A stretch of 64,000 bases of DNA from Hyposmocoma kahamanoa (lineage: Eukaryota; Arthropoda; Insecta; Lepidoptera; Cosmopterigidae). Location: positions 9,951,664-10,015,663 of the forward strand of contig NW_020653726.1 in the NCBI RefSeq assembly GCF_003589595.1, given 5' to 3'. Position 1 is the stretch's first letter; every line of letters begins with the position of its first letter. This document shows positions 44,190 to 55,047 of the stretch, piece by piece. The notes beneath the pieces are model-generated. The model was not told the DNA's origin and did no database searches. It saw only the letters and a program-made list of their open reading frames with translations. The translations under genes were made by a program, and so were the position numbers.

Positions 44190-44690
44190 AATAATCAAAC
44201 TTGCAAAATGATCTCTAGAATTCTACATCGGCCTTTGTCGACAATACGTCGCAGTATTCAACGAATTAGAGAAGTAAATTATTTCGTGAAAAGTACAGAA
44301 ACGGTAGGAGAATACGTACTTCTAGAAAAGACTTCAGTTTTATTATAGATTTTATTATAGCGTACCGCTGTTCAAGCTCGAAATCAACTTCATGAAGTTC
44401 GTGGGTAAGTGAACGCACTGTACGAAGAAGTCAAATTGATAGGAGAGTAAGACTCTGGGAACACAAAGAGGAACATCCAAACAGTCTGACTTTTGTACTG
44501 CAGTGACGTACAGTGGAGGATCAATAATGGTGTAGGGAGGGATAAATGTTTGAGCTCTCGCACCGGTTTGCTGTTCATCAGTGAAGGGATGACTGAATCA
44601 ATGATAACATCGTTCTCGGCATGCGTAGGCGGGGAGAAAAGCTTTTGATGCGGAGGAAACACATTTTAATGTTTAAAAATAAAAACGTTT
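44190..44690 (+). pseudogene. Tc1-like transposase remnant
   Basis: Out-of-frame pieces remain readable on the plus strand: a helix-turn-helix-like RPLSTIRRSIQRIRE near 44,235, RVRLWEHKEEHP near 44,440, and a catalytic-core piece of the type GGSIMV-x-GGI then ARTGLLFISEG near 44,510-44,590. Multiple frameshifts and stops. After about 44,690 a tail like that at 17,770-17,880 follows. Confidence 0.6.
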
Positions 44691-44986
44691 TAAGTTTTTA
44701 GGCTTTGGCGATTGTTACACTTAGGAAATAAAACTATTTTTTTCCGGAACTAAATGGCTGACCGTCAGTCGTGACTACGGGATCTGTAAAAGGTCCGAAA
44801 GGTTGATTTGTTCAAAACAACAAATCTACATCCGAAAGAATAGTTTCATTTCCTGTAATAAAAAATCCTATAAATGAAATCTTTATTTTAAGATTTTCTT
44901 AGTAACATGAAAACAGGCAATTCCTTGTTTTTTTATACATATTTTGTGATTCAGGTGCCAAATACAATTTGTTTTAAAAGTTACTA

Positions 44987-46199
44987 CAGTCAATTCGGGT
45001 AACTTTGAACATTTTTTGCGTTTTTCTAATAATTTCAAATTTAATTATGTTTCTTAACAATTACTTTATTAACTGAATAGTGTTCTTTTAAGCCCTTTTT
45101 TCGTTCTTATAGAAGGAATTTAGTAATTATTCAACAAAACTGTAATTTGTTCCAAAAGTCACATTCAAAGTTGCCTTGAATTTTGGGTAACTTTGAATAA
45201 GATTAGCCTTCGATATGGAAACCGTATATTTTCTAGATATTTTACAGTTTGTGTAAGATTATACGACATATTCATGTTTTTTAGATGTGAATCTGTCCAA
45301 ATATTCCTGACAGTGCGTTCAAAAACGACATTTTACTTGGTATTGCCATAATAAAACGAGACGAACTAATTCAGTTGAAATGAAAAACTTGTTTTTTTTT
45401 TTAGCTTTTTTAATTAATGCGAATAAAAATGAAAATTTTCTATTTAATAATAAATTCTACGTTTATTTAGCTATCAAACGAGATCAAAATGAATCACCTA
45501 TAACAATTATTTTAGGCAAAGTAAATACATAACAAAAATCTATTCACCCCACTCCTTGAATAAAATGTCGTCATCAATATAAATACGGCCGCCTTTTCTA
45601 GATAGCTGTTGCTCTTTTATAATATTCACAATATCGGCTTTATTAACTTGACATGTCTCAACGTTAGAGGGCCAAGACCAACCTCCTAAAAAGCATTTTT
45701 GGAGCACTGAGACAGTAATTTCCAAAGGAGTAACTTTTAGAACTCTCCCTGGAAACAGACTACCCTCTTCTCTAAAAACACAGTCAAACACATTCAAAGT
45801 TACCCAAATTTCTCTGTTTGGTAACGTCGTCAAAATCGTTTAACGCGTAAATACAAAACCAAATTAAATTATTCTTTAAAAAAAGCGATATATAAACCTC
45901 TATTTAAGTGTGGAAACCAAAACTTACCAGTCAATATTCAGATTTATGTATTTAATTCCGATTCTAAAACTGAGCAACAAATCACACCAAACTACTTTCG
46001 CCAAGAAATAACCGCGAAAGTTTAAAAAAATACAATTTAACATTACTTTTTTCTTTCATAACTGTCGTTTAACAATTTTGTTCCGATTTACACAGCTTCA
46101 ATACTAAAAATAAAAGATTGCCATACATAAAATAAATTTTTAAATCTTTTACGCAACGTTCAAAGTTACATCACGATTCAAAGTTACCCGAATTGACTG
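44987..46199 (-). mobile_element. pogo-like element, non-autonomous deletion derivative
   Basis: 1,213 bp with perfect 23-bp terminal repeats beginning cagtcaattcgggtaacttt, and TA at 44985-44986 and 46200-46201. CAGT ends plus TA flanks suit the pogo/Tigger branch of Tc1/mariner. Additional caaagtta words sit just inside both ends. Only a C-terminal coding piece is left (45,540-45,833), so it cannot move itself. Confidence 0.8.
45540..45833 (-). pseudogene. C-terminal piece of a pogo-type transposase ORF
   Basis: 97 codons open on the minus strand, ending in a proper stop. The text LFPGRVLKV...ITVSVLQK...WSWP resembles the C-terminal tail of insect pogo-like element proteins (F-P-G-x-V-L, then W-x-W-P). 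The catalytic DDE domain and DNA-binding domain are missing. The frame may start by an exon junction, since no convincing ATG context is seen. Identification rests on a short pattern and the surrounding TIRs. Confidence 0.5.
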
Positions 46200-47170
46200 T
46201 ACTTACGTAAATTTAAAATGTTTTTAATTTAAATTTTTTTAATTTTTTTTGTAACTGTAGTTTACGCACGGGCACGGGTCTCATGTAATGAGATGTTTAG
46301 GCCATAATCCACCACTTTGACCTCTGTGGCCATAACTCCGGTTGGAACTTTTTACAAATTATGTGTGAAATCTCATCACGTTGTCTTCTGTTTGCGATAT
46401 TATTATCCGCTCACGCGATGCGCTCCTCCTACCGCAAAATTTGGTTTCGCAAATTAGAAATGCATTCAGTTTAAATACAAGTTTTTATAAATAAAAATTA
46501 TTATTCTGCACTGCTAAATAAATACCCTCCGTACTACCAACAAAAACATCTCAAATAAAATGCAGTAATACACCGCAAATCCTGCACTTAAAAAGCACTA
46601 ATGAAATTTTTGGTGTACTTGGATAAATATGATAATATTCCGTTTGAGTGGTTCTAACGTTTACCATGAAATTACTCCTTAAAGTATAGTTTATAAACAT
46701 TTATGTTCAGGGTAAACTTAAAAAACGCTACTTACGGTATGTTTTCAATAAATAAATACCGAAATCACCAGCCCAAACAATAACACTCACGATTGTCGTG
46801 ACGTATTCTTGAAGTTGTTTATTTTTTTTAAATGACAGACCCAGGCATTAAAAACTTCATAAAACCGAAATAGCAATTAATATTAGTTCTTTTCCCTGTT
46901 ATAACTTCGATATCCGATAAATCGGTATAAAATCATCACCGGCACCTCTAGGTGTGGTATGCGTATGCTGCATGTATCGCGTAAGCGGTTAAATAACATA
47001 TTGATGTTCTTAGTTTTTTACCAAACTATTTATACATCTCATGGAAGAAGTCTATATTGCTACTCGCTCCTCATAAATGAAAAAATATTAAACTTTTTGA
47101 CGTTCATATCGCCTTTCAAAAAGATATTTTGTAACATTCCACGTTAGACGAAGATAAAGACGTTTTATGA
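46200..47170. other. No gene seen
   Basis: The ORF at 46,959-47,147 directly precedes the open frame at 47,171 but in another phase and has no recognised content. Confidence 0.4.
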
Positions 47171-47443
47171 GAACATAGAGCGTATCTTCGCGCATGTATA
47201 TGGTACATTGTTCAGGAGAAACCTTTTCTTATTTTTGATCATATCCACCCAGGAGAATGTCTAGTTTGCACTGACAACAAATGTACTTGTACTAAAAGAG
47301 AAGCAGGTGTCCATTATAAACTTCGTCCTTTTGAAGATTTTTTATGGCCTCTCCCACATCCAGTATATTTAGTACAAGTGTTATCTCTAATAAAACATGT
47401 ACATATTTATTATTATAGTTTACGTTTATTGTTACGCTTTTGA
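47171..47443 (+). pseudogene. Orphan Cys-rich open frame without start codon
   Basis: 90 codons open after a TGA, without ATG. The peptide is protein-like rather than random: GECLVCTDNKCTCTKREAGV has four Cys in a zinc-ribbon-like spacing, followed by LRPFEDFLWPLPHPVYLVQV. No family recognised. It may be a remnant of a larger gene or of a mobile element; a TGA breaks it from the upstream frame. Confidence 0.3.
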
Positions 47444-47989
47444 AGGAGAAATGTATATTTTACGTAATAGTTTGAAGGAAATCATATTCACCATTTTTGA
47501 CACTAGAAAATAATGATACCAGAAACAAAACATCACAGTACCTTAGTAATGAAACTATTTAATAACATTTATATGTAACATTATATGTAATATTATGTAT
47601 AATACGCCCATATTTACAGATCGTAGTAAATGCAATGTCTACTGACTATCTACATCGAGACCGTTTGTAAGGACTGTCGAACGAATAATTGAAATAAAGG
47701 ACCATCTCATTAACCTCTTTACAATGTGTTTACAAAAAATATGTCGTATCAGCGCCGGCGCTCAACCTTGTAGAGTCTGGGTGCAATCAATACTCTGGGG
47801 CCCTCTAGTAGGCACGCGCTGAAAATGGAACTCTTGTAGTTATATTAGGAAATGGTGCGATTATAAAATGTTGTTGGGAAGCAATAACATGTTTACTTCG
47901 CTTGCGCCGCGAATGACGCAGGGTCTTTGGAGCCACTGCGCCCGTGTGCGCCGTACATCCTGCACCATATGTTAAGCCGGCACTGTGAA

Positions 47990-48340
47990 CACGAGTGGTT
48001 ACACACGGCGACTCTACATAGCGAAAACAAAAATCTCACTTGCGATTTATAGGCGATTGTATTGATGCAAACAAGTGATTGCATTGATGCTAAGGGGTGA
48101 CTTCATCGATACAGTCGCTTATGTTGAATAATTATGTACGAAAGATCTGTATAGGTTTATGCACGTTATATTGTTTTGTTAATTGTAAATTTAAAAGTGA
48201 AATTAATAAATACATTAAATTAGTTAATTAATTTAAAACGTGCATTGCGTTTGCATTGCGTTTCTTTCGCGTTTTCATCGCGTTTGTATCGCGTTTGCAT
48301 CGCTGCTAAAAGTCGCCGTTGTGACCGGTGTAAAGCCCGT
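47990..48340. mobile_element. Candidate MITE with GGCGACT ends
   Basis: ggttacacacggcgact at the left pairs imperfectly with agtcgccgttgtgacc at the right. gcgattg/gcaatc words occur inside both ends. Boundaries and target duplication not resolved. Confidence 0.45.
48241..48306 (+). repeat. 11-bp minisatellite, six units
   Basis: Six consecutive 11-mers: tgcattgcgtt twice, then tctttcgcgtt, ttcatcgcgtt, tgtatcgcgtt and tgcatcgctgc. It lies in the right end of the candidate MITE. Confidence 0.85.
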
Positions 48341-48604
48341 AAAAATTACAATGTCGTCACAGAGTCTATAAAATCTGCTTTATGTAAAAAGATAGTTTAA
48401 AGTCTGACAGTCCATTTTTCTCGTATTTTCAAAATTGAGGTTTTCTAGCATATAGTCGTAATTTAGTTTACCTCAATTTCACTCAACACAAAAATATAAG
48501 ATACACTAAGCACGCATATTTAAACAACATACTAAAAGTTTCACAAACCAAACGTAATATCACAAGTAACATATTTAATCTTATTTAGTTGAAGTATCGG
48601 TCTG

Positions 48605-48993
48605 TCAATATTCTGTTCTGTTTTCTTCGGAACTGTTACTGCCTGTAGGTTCTGGCGTACCTGGAGTAAAGGCATCTTCTAGGGATTTTTGTCGGGAGCA
48701 GCAAGAATGAGAGCAGAAAGAAGTCTTCTCTTCTTGTTCTGAACGAATCTCTATGAAATGTGATCTGATCCTTTCAGTCCGACTACGATCTGAGTCCACC
48801 CTTTCAAGCTCTTTCTTGTGATGGTTAATATACTTGTTACTGCAAGTATGAATTTTGCAGCTATTCACCTGGTCAGGAGTTGGAACTGCTTGGTCGCAGT
48901 AGCAGCAGCCTCGCCACTGTTTTAATTTGTTCTGTTGATCTTTCCCTTCTAAAATTATATCCTTGTTTTTCGGATCAGCCCTTATCGAAGTAC
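48605..48993 (-). CDS. Probable alternative C-terminal exon of the pyrokinin-type receptor
   Basis: Acceptor atttttgcag, then 129 codons including the stop, open only if entered with 1 nt from upstream, which the donor at 49473 supplies (Gly). Hydrophilic, Ser/Glu/Arg-rich text (KKELERVDSDRSRTERIRSH, GTPEPTGSNSSEENRTEY) with several CxC pairs suits a long phosphorylatable receptor tail. No homology beyond that can be claimed. Confidence 0.5.
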
Positions 48994-51900
48994 CTGCAAA
49001 AATGTATGTGTGTTTAATAGATGTAAAACAAAATGGCAGAAAGATGACGTGTTTGTGGCGTGAAAAGCAGGTAAAAATAAACGGGGTTAAGTTAAAATTT
49101 GCCTTTTTTGAAGTGTCCGTAGTTTTTTATAGGTATTAAATGAAAATTGATACATTTTGTACTTTTAAAATTATAAGGATAAAAAACTCAATTATAGTTA
49201 TTATGCACTGAATCGTAAATATGAGTTTTAATGAATGAAATACGTGATATTAACAATATATAAATTTAGAGCGATATGCGTTAATTTTCGATGTTTTTAA
49301 GTTATGTCATTGTCTTTTATTATGTTACTCCAGCGATATCCAAATTAAGGCAGATTTTTAGGTATCGGTGATCGGTCGCTGTCGGATTGGGGTTTCGGGA
49401 TGAAAGTCGGGTCTATGATCGCTATTGACATGCTAAATGGCACACACTCTTTTAATTGTATCTTTGTATGTACCAGTATTTAAAGTGCCATTAGAGTTGG
49501 GGTTCCTTGCGAAGGCTATGGCGGTGTAGGAACGACGTTGCACAGCACGCAGGTCACTTTTACGACAGCACCACTGTCGTACTGTGTTCTGAAAGAGAAT
49601 ACAAACGTGAAAAATTCAGTAATTATATTTAAGGACCTATTAATGTTACTCAAGGTTGTGCGGCAGCAGATTATTTTTTAATTCATTTATTGCCTTAATA
49701 TGCTTACAAGATGATGTATTAGTATTTAAAGTACATTTAACCCTGTTTAATAAATGCCCCACACTATTTACTAAAAGTTTAATCAACTCAAAACATAATA
49801 ATTCTTAGACTGTATTTATGGTAACACAAAATCATAGATCGTGGAATATTCAATTTAGTTTGAGTATTATTTGTAATGTACAAATATCGAACACAAAAAA
49901 AATTATTTCGACCTTACAGGACTCGAACCTGCCAAACTAGGGCCACCGCTCTACCAACTGAGTTACGGATGAGTTACGGTCAGCAGGTCATACGAATTCT
50001 CAATGTGTTTGTGATAGATCTTTGTATTGGAATTTTTCAGCTTTTATTGCCATGAGCGACATTTGTGAGAGATTTATGAAGCTTCTCACTCAGCCGATAC
50101 CTTTAGAGCGATGCCACACAAGCAATACGGTGTCGCAACGTAACACTGCTGCTTACTTACGCATCGCAGCGCCCCTACCCGCTTCTTCTGCAGAGGTTTT
50201 ACTCTCGAAGCACGAAATCCGTAGTTACGACCGGTTACCTACTATGGATGATCTACGGAACTATCTCGAAATACGTCAATGATAAGACGGGCCCGTTCGA
50301 AACTGTCAAATGGCCCGTTCGTTGTCATACATTCTTAGTGCTAGTTTCGTAGTAAATGTTAAGTAATCTGTAGTTCTAGCCCCAATCGAAACTCAAGTCA
50401 TCCATATCCATAGTGGGAAAACTAAGGATTTCGTGCTTCGAGCGTACGATGTGCATGCGTTCTGCCACCAGGCGCCATTTCAAGGTACCATGTGGCCATG
50501 TAGTTTTAATTTATATATACATATATCTAATACACCGCAGCGTCATCGATGTCGCAACGCCAGAGCAATTTATAGTGAGGCATCGCTCTTACATCTACCA
50601 GAGCCTGAGACTGATGCAGATGTGACAGTAATAATTGTAATATAGATTTTATTGAACGCATGACATTCAATAAAATCAATATGAGGTTTTTTGCTTATGT
50701 AAAATAGATATACGCGCTTGGTCCTTGTACTGACAATGGTACGTGGTTGTTTAAAAAAGCTATATAGGTACACTATAATAGGCTTAAATTATACTTTTCA
50801 CGAAACACACATAGTGAATTCCATTCCTTTGTTGTAAGCATTACTAAGGGGGAAGAAAAGTGCTTTATGCGAATGGGTCAATGTCACAAGGATGCAGTGT
50901 TCCGGACTTTCCAGGCGGCCTAAGGAGGAACGGTGAAATGGAAGTAAAATGAAAAGCCCCTGCACTTACTATATCCTATAGAAAATCGACGATTAGCATC
51001 AGGCCACTTTTTTGCGGTGGTCGAGATATTGCAGCTTGACCTAAAGTTGTTGCTAATAAGTAAGCTTTTCATGGCAACAGTATTTCTTACACGATTGAAT
51101 TTGTGCTTTCTAGCGATTTTAAAGTTGTTCATATATGTATACGAGTACATGTAGGTAATGCGCCGAAAAATACTTAAAAATAATTTGTTACACCCGCGCA
51201 TAGGTTCCGTACACGTTGCAGAATTCGGATAATTAACTTCTGTCTGTATATATATTGAGTTTTGTAAAAATAATAACTACTTTAACATGTAAAATGTAGA
51301 TTCAGGAGTAATATGTAATAAAATGGTACTGGTTTTAAAGCGTTCATCACGATCGTATTTTGTCGTAAACCAAATTCCTATTTAAACTTAGCTCACTAGC
51401 AGTGAATTTGTTACATTACCTATACATTACGTCGTATTCACGCTTTGGATAGATTTTTGTAAACAAAATACAATAATATTATTCTAGTGATATTTAAAAA
51501 AAATACTTTGGCAGGTATTCACTTATTAATTAACAAAGGCTGTTTAAGTTTTTATGAAACATTGAGAAAATATAATTTGTATTTCCGAGATTGTTGTACA
51601 TTTTGCAGAGTAAAGGAAATTGGCGTTATTTAATATATGTATAGATTACTGCCTCCGCGGTCGAAAGTTACCACACTGATCTACATGCAGAAGGGACCCG
51701 CGGGAGATTCGATTCTTCAAATATTTGAATGGCCTACATTTATTTCTATGTTGAGTGTGTGCGTTATTATTATATTTCTCTCGTGACTTTGGGTGTAATT
51801 TGTGGTTGTCTATGTGTGTATGTCCATGGCACTTGCGATGTAGAGTTTTCCTAGTGCGGCGCTATAAGGTGTGTGTGTTATAAATTATAATAAAACTCGG

Positions 51901-53254
51901 AGAAGTCGTGAAATATACAAAAAAATACCTTGAAAGCTTCCCGGAATTTGTTAGACATGATGTGGTAGAATATCGGGTTGATACATGTAGACATGTAGTA
52001 GAATACACCAGACGAGTATGTAAGAACATAATAAGCGAAGTGGAAGATGGGTGACCGAGCCTTATGGTTTTCGCCTGTGCCGTAAATTGCTACCAACCGT
52101 TGAGCATGGAATGGTGCCCAGCATATGAAAAATGCTGTTACCACGGCCACTGTGAAAAATTGTGATCATTGTAGTAAATAAAATTTAAAAAATTGCAATT
52201 AGAGAAATTCGCATAGACATTTTTTTTTCTGTTAAAACTTCAACATTTTAGTAGATCATTAATGCCAGATCTTGTATCTTTGAAATAGCATTATCTAATT
52301 CACTTCAAATATTACATAAGGTGTGGTGTAGTTAACAAAATATAAAAACGTCAATGCTAATGAATTGTAACATTAAATAATTGTTGAACAGAATCAAAAT
52401 TAAAATTATTACATAACATGTACCTCATTCAAATTTAAAGAATATTAGTTTATCGTGTTATTCTTACCTAACATTTTTATAACTCGTCTCGTAGATTGAC
52501 TGTGTTTCCGTCTCACTCTATGTGAAAATCGTATATTTCTTTCAATTTCCTCTTTATCCTTAGTTTGTTTACTTACATTGGTATTCTTCAGTCTTATACC
52601 AATTAGCGCATATAGTACTGTGATTAAAACCATGGGCGCGAAAAAGAAAAAGAACGTCGATATTTCAAACGAGTGTTTAATGATTACTCGCGTTTGAAGA
52701 CACATGGTGACTCCTTTGTGTTCTCTGATCCCGAACTGCAGTGCTTGTGGTAGAGCTAGGCCAAAGGATACTACCCATAGCATTAGGACGTGCCTTATAG
52801 CCCGAGACAATTTCGACATCTTGTGAGACACGAATGGATGGCAAATAGCTAAGTATCTCTCTATAGTGAACAGAGTTATTGTCAACACACTTGCGTTAGT
52901 CGACGTCTCCGCTGCTAAACCCCTGATGAGACAAAATGCTGACCCGAATACATATGGCCACTTTGACCAAATAGTGTATATCTCTTGCGGCATGCCACTT
53001 ACAAGCAGAAGAAGATCTGATATTGCTAAGCTAAATAAATAGTAGTTTGTTGCTGTATGCATACTTTTGTTTCTAATTATAACTATACAGGTAAATATAT
53101 TGCCAAACAACCCCGTTATAAATATGAGTGTGTAAATTATTGTTATCGGGAGTACAATGTAGAGCGCGTCCCGCTGCGGGCCAAATACGCTCGTGGGGTC
53201 GACCGGCGCAGAAAAATTGGTGGTTTCATTTATATTCTCTGTTAATGTATTCAT
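48605..53254 (-). CDS. Pyrokinin-1-type neuropeptide receptor (GPCR)
   Basis: Minus-strand exons 53254-52468, 52149-51929 and 49588 onward, with a probable further exon 48993-48605. The first two join in phase to give seven transmembrane helices. N-glycosylation sequons lie at residues 9 and 13. The extracellular disulphide pair is C108-C185, the DRY box reads ERY (132-134), TM6 has FFICWAPFHAQR and TM7 ends NPIFY. The SGMPQEIYTIWSKWPYVFG and ALPQALQFGI segments fit the insect pyrokinin-1 / neuromedin-U-like receptors, which couple to Gq and bind FXPRLamide peptides (pyrokinin, diapause hormone, PBAN relatives). PBAN-receptor or CAPA-receptor paralogues are less likely alternatives. Start chosen at ATG 53252-53254; the open frame upstream starts only with GTG. 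A 5' untranslated exon joins at acceptor 53353-53354. Confidence 0.9.
49433..49588 (-). CDS. Pyrokinin-type receptor exon 3: C-terminal tail (short form with stop)
   Basis: Acceptor ttctctttcag joins exon 2 in phase 0, giving FREAFK|NTVRQWCCRKSD. The CC pair is a palmitoylation-type site at the end of helix 8. Read through, it ends at a stop at 49433-49435. An internal donor actg|gtacat at 49473 would instead join the exon at 48,993 in phase. Confidence 0.78.
   Translation of the reverse strand, partial: NTVRQWCCRKSDLRAVQRRSYTAIAFARNPNSNGTLNTGTYKDTIKRVCAI
49870..50000 (-). mobile_element. tRNA-derived SINE (family C relative), reverse
   Basis: Minus strand: tccgtaactcagttggtaga (A box) and gcaggttcgagtcctgta (B box), then aaataattttttttgtgttc and gat. 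The tRNA-like part is intact enough to be mistaken for a tRNA gene, but the family tail marks it as a SINE. Confidence 0.65.
50203..50446. repeat. Foldback with ~40-bp imperfect arms
   Basis: ctcgaagcacgaaatccgta (50,211) and aaggatttcgtgcttcgag (50,424) pair, followed inward by ctatggatgat / atccatagt. The ORF at 50,022-50,282 runs into the left arm and is not assigned. It lies in the last receptor intron-side DNA. Confidence 0.65.
50447..51645. other. Receptor intron 2, no feature seen
   Basis: Between receptor exons 2 and 3 on the minus strand. Overlapping short ORFs at 50,413-50,645 on the plus strand have no recognised content. Confidence 0.45.
51646..51878 (+). mobile_element. tRNA-derived SINE (family A), copy 6
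   Basis: Head actgcctccgcggtcgaaag, degenerate B box gagattcgattc, body tgtaatttgtggttgtctat; it has an internal insertion (tgttgagtgtgtgcgttatt). It lies 51 bp downstream of receptor exon 2. Confidence 0.85.
51929..52149 (-). CDS. Pyrokinin-type receptor exon 2: TM6 and TM7
   Basis: Acceptor ttttcacag, donor aag|gtattt. Reads AVVTAFFICWAPFHAQRLVA, then YVLTYSSGVFYYMSTCINPI and FREAFK, where helix 8 begins. Ends in phase 0. Confidence 0.93.
52468..53254 (-). CDS. Pyrokinin-type receptor exon 1: N-terminus to TM5 and third loop
   Basis: 262 codons plus 1 nt, donor g|gtaaga. Covers the glycosylated N-terminus, TM1 (ITGLFGNIFTCIVIIRNK), TM2 (YYLFSLAISDLLLLVSG), TM3 with ERYLAICHPF, TM4, TM5 and a basic third cytoplasmic loop ending in RRVIKML. 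Confidence 0.93.
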
Positions 53255-53354
53255 TGTCACAGAACTTTCTGTCTATAATGATTCTTCTTGTAGGCTATCC
53301 ACACTCGTATTGTTCTTTATTTGATTTCACATCCATTTTCTATGCGTACGACCT

Positions 53355-54160
53355 GAAAAAAGAGAAAAAGGTGTTGAGGAAACGCAAGTGTTTCTGCTAT
53401 TACAAAGTAATCGGTGTATACATAATGGACACAGACAAATTGTTTTGGATTAGGCAAATAGGTACAAACAACTGACGTGGGGAATGTAAGAGGATTCCGT
53501 TGTGTTAGTAATTGGATTGCGTATCGGTCTTATTTTATCCAAAAGAATGCTATGAATGGCATACAAAACGACTAATCTACTTACATTTGTATTAATAAAT
53601 TCCATTAAAGAATTGATGGTGAATGATAATAAAATGGAAATTGTGCAAGCGTTTATTATTTTATTCCATACCTTACTTTAGTACCTAATAATGACGAATA
53701 ACGAGAATGTAGGTCAATTCGTTTTGGAACACACCGTATTTGTGTGTTTTTCTAATATTTTTTTTTAATAATAAGAATGCAATTCTTTATTTCATTTCAG
53801 TTTTCCTAATGTACTATTTACTAACTTAATTATTAACTATGTAATGCGAATTTATGATAAAATTTTATTAATTTTAAAATTTGTTAATTAGATACCTACA
53901 CTTTTAGACCTGGTACAGAATGAGTGAATTCGCCGCGAATCGTCTCGCGCTAATTCATACCCGCGTTGTCGGCGAAGTACTGGATGACGATCACAAGCAG
54001 CGCGAGTGTTTGAAATTCGCGCGTAAATCGCCTGCAATATAGCACAACTTCAGAGCGAGTACACGTATGTAAGGAAAAGAAGCGGCAAATTTTTAATACG
54101 GAAATGTTTATAGATGAAATAGAAAAAATATTTTTTTTTAACGAACATATTCATAACCTC
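53355..54160. other. Upstream of the receptor gene; no proven feature
   Basis: The receptor 5' untranslated exon(s) and promoter should lie here or beyond. A CpG-rich block at 53,930-54,070 (cgccgcgaatcgtctcgcgc, attcgcgcgtaaatcgcc) is unlike its surroundings and may be a MITE end. Confidence 0.35.
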
Positions 54161-54162
54161 GC

Positions 54163-54288
54163 ACTAGGTAAACCCTGAATCGCGGGTGCCACGGCCACAT
54201 ATATAGACAACCACAAATTACACCCAAACTTACGAGACAAATAAATGTAGGCCATACAAACATTTTTATATGGTAACCGAGGCAAGTA
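54163..54288 (-). mobile_element. tRNA-derived SINE (family A), copy 7, fragment
   Basis: Reverse copy with cactaggtaaaccctgaatc, tagacaaccacaaattac and a short piece of head; most of the promoter region is deleted. Confidence 0.8.
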
Positions 54289-54329
54289 AGGTGATTTGGG
54301 ATATGGAATCTTCTGAGAACGCTAATAGA

Positions 54330-54600
54330 ATTTTAAACCACGAAAAGTCAGACAATTTTGTCCTGCAGTGGAAGTTCGACCCTTTACCATAAAATAATCA
54401 GCTAATGTATCCCCTATATGTCGAGACCTTTGTAGTACGTAGGCCATCTAGAGATGTTTCGTACAATGTATCTTCAAATCTGTAGCCATCTCTTAGTCGG
54501 GCGTAATTGTGAAGAACACAACAAGCTTTATGTTTTGCGCAAATTCGACATCTTCATTTAATTTTGAGTGGTCTAACTGAATCTGTCCTCAAACGCTAGC
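54330..54600 (-). pseudogene. PIF/Harbinger transposase C-terminal fragment
   Basis: On the minus strand, in two frames, the text reads HKACCVLHNYARLRDGYRFE, then RDTLADYFMVKG-like GDTLADYFMVKGRTSTAGQ. This is the end of the Harbinger nuclease (A-C-C-V-L-H-N and L-A-D-Y-F). Frameshifted and without TIRs or catalytic residues. Confidence 0.6.
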
Positions 54601-55047
54601 GCGTTAAACGCTTCTTCTGGAGGCAACTTACGCTTAAGACATTGGTGGCGAGTTCGCTTTTTCTGGACAAAGCTTTAACTACGAGCGAAAAGTTTAAGTC
54701 AATTATCCAAGATTCGACTAGTTGGTCAAAACTGGTCCATTTTTAAAGCGAACCGGTTTTACAGAATAAAAGGCGGCATGATAATGGATTTGGTTAGTTA
54801 GGATTAGGTAGGTTGCAACTCGTAGGCGGGCGCGGGCGGTACGATGTGACCGTTCATTTTCTGACACGTATACATAGGGCGCATGGAAACTTATTTCGAA
54901 ACTGGTCACTTACATAAACAATATTTAAAAAGTAATTACAACATTTGAAAATGGAACTCTTTGGATGTAGAGTACAGTTTGTTTCATCTGACTGTCACTT
55001 GTTATTACATTGTGGCGCCATTTTAGAAATTGGTTGTCTACATCACC

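Noticed and set aside
44390..44662. 90-codon minus-strand ORF
   Set aside because: Antisense to a Tc1-like transposase remnant read on the plus strand.
48241..48306. CRISPR-like array
   Set aside because: Six 11-bp units without spacers in a eukaryotic window: a minisatellite.
53057..53475. Plus-strand ORFs of 62-115 codons
   Set aside because: Antisense to the first coding exon and 5' untranslated part of the GPCR gene.
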